Assembly (NCBI GenBank): GCA_000200715.1
Contig: DP000238.1
Location: 1,722,849-1,786,848, forward strand
Direction of reading: 5' to 3'
Length of the DNA stretch: 64,000 nt
DNA from: Cenarchaeum symbiosum A
GTDB lineage: Archaea > Thermoproteota > Nitrososphaeria > Nitrososphaerales > Nitrosopumilaceae
The notes below the pieces were generated by a model. The model did no database searches, was not told the DNA's origin, and saw only the letters and a program-made list of their open reading frames with translations. The translations under genes and the position numbers were made by a program. Position 1 is the first letter of the stretch. Each line of letters opens with the position of its first letter. Of the stretch, positions 59,617 through 64,000 are shown one piece after another.

Positions 59617-61347
59617 ATGTCAATGAAGAGCTTCGGAACACTCGAGTATGTGCTTGACAGGTACTCACAGTCCTGGAGCTGGAAGATTACGGGCCCGCGC
59701 GCCGTCAGCATGGTGTCCAGCCTGATACCACACTCCTGGTACGGCGACGGGCCGGACGAGGCCATAGTGCCGGACAACACCCAGAACATACAGCAGATCA
59801 AGTGGATGCACGACAGGTATCCATTGGAGATACTCTCAAAGAGCACGTGGCAGCGCAAGACCGTCAAGTTCAGGCCGCCCCGGGAAAAGCCGCACAGGCT
59901 CGAGAAGCTCGACCGCGTCAGGCCCGGCGAGCAGTTCCGCGGCAAGCTGCTCGACTTCCAGAAGGAGGGGCTTGACTTTCTGATAAAGTCCTCCGGCAAC
60001 GCGCTGCTTGTCGACGAGATGGGCCTCGGCAAGACCGTGCAGACGCTGGCCTACCTCTCGTCGGAGCGGCAGGCGCTGCCCGCACTGGTCGTCGCGCCCC
60101 TTGTCACCCTCCACAACTGGCAGAGGGAGATAGAGAGGTTCGTCAAGAAAAAGAGCAAGAACGGGCGCATCCTGGAGGACCAGCCCCCCTCGTCGGTGAT
60201 GATACGAAGGGGCAGGGGCGGCAAGATAGGCGAGTACGACTTTTACATAATCAACTATGAGCTGCTCGACAAGCGCCTCGACGACCTCTCGGAGCTCAAC
60301 ATAAAATCGCTTGTCTGCGACGAGGTGCAGAACCTCCGGTCCAAGTCCACCAAAAAGTACGCGGCAGTCAAGAAGCTGGCCGAGCTCGATTCGATAAGGC
60401 AGCGCGTCGGCCTGTCGGGGACCCCGATATACAACAGGGGCTCCGAGATATGGCCGATAGTCGACATACTCAAGCCTGGCCTGCTGGGGAGCTACTCCGA
60501 GTTCTGCGAGTATTTCTGCTATGTGAACGAAAAGGGCAAGGCGATAGTGCTAGAAGGCAAGCGGGAATCGCTCCGGAGGGAGCTGCAAAAGCACGTCATG
60601 TTGAGGAGGAAGAAATCGGACGTGCTCAAGGAGCTCAAGGACAAGGTCCGGTACAAGGAGGTGATCGATTCGGACACCGACTACTACCTAAAGGAGCTCG
60701 ACCGGATATGGAAAAAGCTAGAAGAGGAGCAGAAGAGCGCCGAGAGCGGCTTTGACAGGTCCGCGTCTTTACAGCGCGCCATACAGAGCGAGCGGCAGGC
60801 GGCAGGTGCGGCCAAGATCCCCCACATAATCAACTTTGTGAGGAATATAATGGAGATTGAGGAGAGCGTGGTGGTCTTTTGCCACCACAAGGCGATCCAC
60901 AAGATCCTCCACGGGGTGCTCTCCGAGTTCTCCCCGGTCTCGATAATAGGGGGCCAGTCGGACAGGTCGCGCCAGGACCAGATAGATTCGTTCCAGGAGG
61001 GCCGGTCCAAGCTGATGATTGCGGGGCTCAGGGCAGGCAACGTGGGGATAAACCTGAGCAGGGCAAGGTACGTGATATTCGCAGAGCTCGACTGGAGCCC
61101 CGCAATACACAGGCAGGCAGAAGACAGGCTGCACCGGATAGGGCAGAAGAACACAGTCTTTGCATATTACCTGATAGGCAACGGCACCCTCGACGAGCAC
61201 GTTGCGAACATACTGGTGGACAAGAGCTATGAGATTGACAGCATAATGGACGAGACGGCCGATTCATACGAGAACAAGGAAAAAGCCGAGATGATACTGG
61301 CGCAGATCCGGGACAGGCTCAGCTCGCTGCCCCGTCCTGCAGCATAG
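59617..61347 (+). CDS. SNF2-family DNA-dependent ATPase
   Basis: A 576-residue helicase-like protein. Walker A is DEMGLGKT (133-140), motif II is DEVQ (235-238) instead of DEAH, motif III is GLSGTPIYN, and the second RecA domain carries VVFCHHKAIHK, LMIAGLRAGNVGINLSRARYVIFAELDWSP and motif VI QAEDRLHRIGQKN. It resembles SMARCAL1/HepA-type remodellers. An N-terminal 100-residue region is unassigned. SNF2 proteins translocate on double-stranded DNA and remodel protein-DNA or fork structures. The C-terminal end overlaps the convergent HTH gene by 29 bp. Confidence 0.92.
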   Translation: MSMKSFGTLEYVLDRYSQSWSWKITGPRAVSMVSSLIPHSWYGDGPDEAIVPDNTQNIQQIKWMHDRYPLEILSKSTWQRKTVKFRPPREKPHRLEKLDRVRPGEQFRGKLLDFQKEGLDFLIKSSGNALLVDEMGLGKTVQTLAYLSSERQALPALVVAPLVTLHNWQREIERFVKKKSKNGRILEDQPPSSVMIRRGRGGKIGEYDFYIINYELLDKRLDDLSELNIKSLVCDEVQNLRSKSTKKYAAVKKLAELDSIRQRVGLSGTPIYNRGSEIWPIVDILKPGLLGSYSEFCEYFCYVNEKGKAIVLEGKRESLRRELQKHVMLRRKKSDVLKELKDKVRYKEVIDSDTDYYLKELDRIWKKLEEEQKSAESGFDRSASLQRAIQSERQAAGAAKIPHIINFVRNIMEIEESVVVFCHHKAIHKILHGVLSEFSPVSIIGGQSDRSRQDQIDSFQEGRSKLMIAGLRAGNVGINLSRARYVIFAELDWSPAIHRQAEDRLHRIGQKNTVFAYYLIGNGTLDEHVANILVDKSYEIDSIMDETADSYENKEKAEMILAQIRDRLSSLPRPAA

Positions 61348-61936
61348 ACCGGATTCTTCCCAGCCGTGCAAGCAGCGCTGCCCTGAGCTCCCCGTCGGCC
61401 AGCCCGCCCTTTACAAGGCCCTCTATATCATCGAGCACCGCGTTCACATCCCCGGATGCGCCCTCCATTATCAGGTCCGTGTTTCCCGCATCGGCCTTTT
61501 CAAGCTCCTCGAGCCCCGGCGGCAGCATCTCGAACATCCTCTCGAGTCCTGCGGCCGTCCTCAGCGGCGACATCATCACGAGCCCGTTCTTTCGGAGCAG
61601 TTCCAGCTGGCGCGACACCTCCTCCTTGCCTGCGCCAAGGTACTCTGTTATGCTGGCCTGTGTAAACGGCTTGATTGATAGCACCCTGAGTATTCTTGCC
61701 CAGAGCGGCATCTCATTGTCCCAGATGAGCCGCCTCGCAGCATCGGTGATGCCAAACGAGTTGTCGCCGTTTTGCACGAGCAGCCCGCGGCCCTTGAGCA
61801 GCCCGATGGAATCGAGGACCCTTCCGACGCCCAGCTTTCCCAGCTCGGATCCCTCGATGTCCCTCTCGTCAAAGGAGCCCCCGTTTTTGTACCCCAGGTA
61901 CAGGAACTCTAGATCCGTGGGACTGATGCTCTCCAA
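61319..61936 (-). CDS. Winged-helix protein
   Basis: From TTG 61936 about 205 residues; the longer frame to 62068 has a Pro/Gly-rich start typical of frame shadow. One winged helix is clear (FTQASITEYLGAGKEEVSRQLELLRKNGLVMM), preceded by a second one (DRVLDSIGLLKGRGLLVQN-like). An acidic helical tail follows. It is probably a DNA-binding regulator, and its end overlaps the SNF2 gene antisense by 29 bp. Target unknown. Confidence 0.75.
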   Translation of the reverse strand: MESISPTDLEFLYLGYKNGGSFDERDIEGSELGKLGVGRVLDSIGLLKGRGLLVQNGDNSFGITDAARRLIWDNEMPLWARILRVLSIKPFTQASITEYLGAGKEEVSRQLELLRKNGLVMMSPLRTAAGLERMFEMLPPGLEELEKADAGNTDLIMEGASGDVNAVLDDIEGLVKGGLADGELRAALLARLGRIRSMLQDGAAS

Positions 61937-62137
61937 TGTACACCCCCGTCCTTGGCGGAATAAATTGCAACCTGCGCCCCGCTGATCGGCCGGGGCGCCG
62001 CATGGGCCTGCCCCTGCCTGCGGAGGGGCCGGATGCCCTGTTGCGTGCCTAGAAGGCGGGCCCTGCACCGCCGGGGGCGGGCCCTTGCCGCAAAAAATTG
62101 AAAAAGTATTTTAAGTGAGCAGAGGCGGCCCCCTTTA

Positions 62138-63682
62138 ATGAATAGAAAATTCAAGTATATTGCTATACTTGCGATGCTACCGCTGTTTTCAGTGGCGATA
62201 GTCTCCAGCTTTGAGGCTGCCGAGGCAGCCAAGGCCGAAGGCAGAGCTGCCTCGAACTATGGTTCCGACACACGGAAGATAGTCTGCGGGGACCGGCTCT
62301 GCTCGGATTATCCCGGCGGACGTGCAGCCTTTGAGGAGGCCCTGAGAAGCGGGGTTCCCGTAGGCGGCGAAGCCGAGGATGACGACCGCATGGAAGACGA
62401 CAGACACATGGATGACGATCACATGAAGGACGGGGACCACATGGACCGCGACCACATGGATGACGGCATGATGATGGACGACGACCGAATGATGGACGGC
62501 ATGATGATGGACGACGACCGAATGATGGACGGCATGATGATGGATGACGGCATGATGATGGATATGGATGACGGCATGATGATGGATGACGACCGAATGA
62601 TGGACAAGGACCACATGAAGGACGGCAAACACATGGATGACGACCACATGATGGACAAGGACCACATGGACCGCGACCACATGGACGACGGCATGATGAT
62701 GGACGGCGACAAGAAGACGGGCAAGGCAGTCCATCTCTCCAGAGCCAACGTGCCGGCGACAATACCCCTGCACCACGGCTACTATGAGGGCGAGGATGTG
62801 CACTTTATCATAACCGATTCCAGCGACCCGACCCACGCCGAGATAATCTCGGAGAGCCAGGGCTGGAATGTCGAGCTTGCTCCGCTTCTTGCGAACGCGC
62901 CCGAGTCTGCCACCTCAACCACATACATGTTCACAAATGGTGTAGAGGGCGGAGGCGTCCACGGATTCCAGAGTGAGGTATTCACCAGCACGCCGGCCCA
63001 GGAAGACGAGTACAGCGCGCTGACCAGCCACATCCACGTGACGTGGAACAGTGACAGGTCGAGCGTACTGACTTCCGAGCAGGATATCATGGATGCAGAA
63101 GCAGCAGGCGAGATCTTTTTGACCCCGCTTGATGTGGTGCTCAACATGCCGCACATAGTCTGGCCCGATGGCCAGATGATGGTCAAGGAGGATTCAACAC
63201 TGACAGACCACACGCCATACGGCGGAGGCCAGGTATTGGATATTGACATGGAGGAGATGACCGTGACCTTTGTCGCGCACAGGGGCTGGGGCCCGGATGG
63301 CAGGACCATATATTACATCCTGACAGACCTGACGCCAGCTGCACCCGCAGAGGCCATGGGCGTGGTCAGCGCACCGACTGCCGCCAACCTCATGTCCAGC
63401 TCTGCAGCAGTGGACCTGTTCCAGTTCAGCAACGGCCTGTATGGCACCGGACCACTGGGTTTCCAGCCGGGAATAGCCGCAGGAGCACCGGGTGATGACA
63501 ACTACTCCCCAATGTGGAGGATTCATCTGGTAAGCTGGGACGAATCATCGCATACCGCAGTATTAGAAAACCTGATGGACATCAGTGCCATGAGGGATTC
63601 GGGTGACATCACCACGACCCTTGCGCGGCCAGGCGATATGGACCACATCGTCAACTGCCCAATAATAGACCCATTCCAATAG
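62138..63682 (+). CDS. Exported Met/Asp/His-rich protein with C-terminal beta domains (DUF7482-like)
   Basis: The 514-residue protein has a signal peptide (YIAILAMLPLFSVAIV). Residues 85-205 are almost only Asp, Met, His, Arg and Lys (HMDRDHMDDGMMMDDD-like units), well suited to bind Cu(I) or Cu(II). Two homologous beta domains follow, with YYEGEDVHFIITDSSDP, TYMFTNGVEGGGVHGFQSE and the second VDLFQFSNGLYGTGPLGFQP. I recall such domains in other Thaumarchaeota. A role in copper storage or scavenging is inferred. No membrane anchor is visible. Confidence 0.85.
   Translation: MNRKFKYIAILAMLPLFSVAIVSSFEAAEAAKAEGRAASNYGSDTRKIVCGDRLCSDYPGGRAAFEEALRSGVPVGGEAEDDDRMEDDRHMDDDHMKDGDHMDRDHMDDGMMMDDDRMMDGMMMDDDRMMDGMMMDDGMMMDMDDGMMMDDDRMMDKDHMKDGKHMDDDHMMDKDHMDRDHMDDGMMMDGDKKTGKAVHLSRANVPATIPLHHGYYEGEDVHFIITDSSDPTHAEIISESQGWNVELAPLLANAPESATSTTYMFTNGVEGGGVHGFQSEVFTSTPAQEDEYSALTSHIHVTWNSDRSSVLTSEQDIMDAEAAGEIFLTPLDVVLNMPHIVWPDGQMMVKEDSTLTDHTPYGGGQVLDIDMEEMTVTFVAHRGWGPDGRTIYYILTDLTPAAPAEAMGVVSAPTAANLMSSSAAVDLFQFSNGLYGTGPLGFQPGIAAGAPGDDNYSPMWRIHLVSWDESSHTAVLENLMDISAMRDSGDITTTLARPGDMDHIVNCPIIDPFQ
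62380..62720 (+). repeat. Low-complexity repeat encoding Met/Asp/His-rich region
   Basis: Irregular repetition of words such as gatgatggacgacgaccgaatgat, catggaccgcgaccacatgg and ggcatgatgatggat, with units of 30-45 bp. It arises by slippage of Asp-Met-His codons and shows length variability typical of expanding repeats. Confidence 0.8.
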
Positions 63683-63703
63683 TAGATCCCGCACAACCAG
63701 GAT

Positions 63704-63720
63704 TCTCTCTTTTTATCTTT
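63704..63720 (+). terminator. T-rich terminator
   Basis: The pyrimidine-rich tctctctttttatcttt lies 20-40 bp after the stop of the Met/Asp-rich gene and just before the next gene. It is a plausible archaeal oligo-T terminator. Confidence 0.45.
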
Positions 63721-63734
63721 CGCTAGTGCTAAAT

Positions 63735-64000
63735 ATGCCGCGTCCCGGCATGCCGCGCATGGATTTCATGCTCGAAGAGGAGCTCTTTGACCTGATGGAG
63801 TTCTGCCTGAAGAGCCCCGATTCCCCGGAAGCAGGGGAGAAGAAGGGGCGCATAACGGAGATAGGCAGGGAGCTGTTCGATGACGGGGGCGCCGACGCCC
63901 TTGTGAACTTTTTCTTTGCCCTGAAGAACCGCCTTGTGGAGGAGACCGGCAAGAACCCCGACGTCTTCCGCCCGCTGTGGAACGGCCTTACAGAAGAGTG
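63735..64000 (+). CDS. Hypothetical protein, N-terminal part (runs off right edge)
   Basis: The frame opens at ATG 63735 and is still open at the window end, giving 88 residues. It is helical and acidic: MPRPGMPRMDFMLEEELFDL, FCLKSPDSPEAGEKKGRI, ELFDDGGADALVNFFFALKN and LWNGLTEEW. No signal peptide or known motif is seen. It lies 52 bp after the preceding stop, behind a T-rich tract. Confidence 0.65.
   Translation, partial: MPRPGMPRMDFMLEEELFDLMEFCLKSPDSPEAGEKKGRITEIGRELFDDGGADALVNFFFALKNRLVEETGKNPDVFRPLWNGLTEE

Overview
The window is from a high-GC genome of an ammonia-oxidising-type Thaumarchaeon, most like the sponge symbiont Cenarchaeum symbiosum; this assignment is from gene content and style, not from a database match. 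Archaeal information-processing genes (TFE-alpha, S19e, archaeal NAC, PDCD5 homologue, RNase P subunit Rnp4, Nep1, Trm56) sit beside thaumarchaeal surface proteins: cupredoxins, PEFG-CTERM tails and the tryptophan-rich WWADG repeat. No mobile element, CRISPR array or rRNA is visible. One tRNA (Gly, anticodon TCC) is present.

Layout. 0-9.3 kb: a CFI-box surface protein, then a minus-strand housekeeping block (UbiD-family decarboxylase, zinc-finger protein, Trm56-HflX pair, AbrB/PhoU regulator) and a plus-strand block (PUA protein-NAC, ATPase subunit H-like protein, RuvC-like protein). 9.6-11 kb: an accessory pair, a zinc-ribbon protein followed by a PIN-domain protein. 11.1-16.9 kb: a 1311-residue surface protein with nine 120-bp repeats and two members of a small secreted protein family. 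16.9-25 kb: an MDR reductase, a CitE-like lyase, a TPR protein, a riboflavin cluster (ribE-ribB-ribH-GTP cyclohydrolase III-amidohydrolase-arfC), TFE and a hemerythrin. 25.3-26.8 kb: a second zinc-ribbon/PIN pair homologous to the first. 27.2-35.2 kb: PDCD5, S19e, Rnp4, tRNA-Gly, Nep1, a secreted glycoside-hydrolase-like protein, class II ribonucleotide reductase, and an HTH/ATP-cone/NRDD-like gene that is split by a frame change. 35.7-37.3 kb: an AT-richer Type II restriction-modification pair. 37.4-46.9 kb: a 22-repeat TSP3 calcium-binding surface protein, a DUF35-thiolase pair, a nitrilase, a rhomboid protease and small zinc proteins, several under 60 residues. 47-64 kb: a copper and cell-surface island with three cupredoxins, a CopC-CopD-beta-propeller fusion, PEFG-CTERM and CFI-box proteins, then a SNF2 helicase and a Met/Asp/His-rich secreted protein.

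The most novel signals are (1) the zinc-ribbon plus PIN two-gene module, present twice with translationally coupled junctions, which looks like an undescribed toxin-antitoxin-like or RNase system; (2) a C-terminal CFI-box cassette shared by four surface proteins and nearly identical in DNA between three tandem genes, used interchangeably with a PEFG-CTERM tail on homologous cupredoxins; (3) an amidohydrolase inside the riboflavin cluster that could fill an orphan archaeal step; (4) a three-copy secreted family ending in STPxS; and (5) an HTH-ATP cone-NRDD protein beside the ribonucleotide reductase gene, possibly an archaeal counterpart of NrdR.

Many genes appear to use GTG or TTG starts. For ribH and the second PIN gene, CTG is the best placed candidate start.
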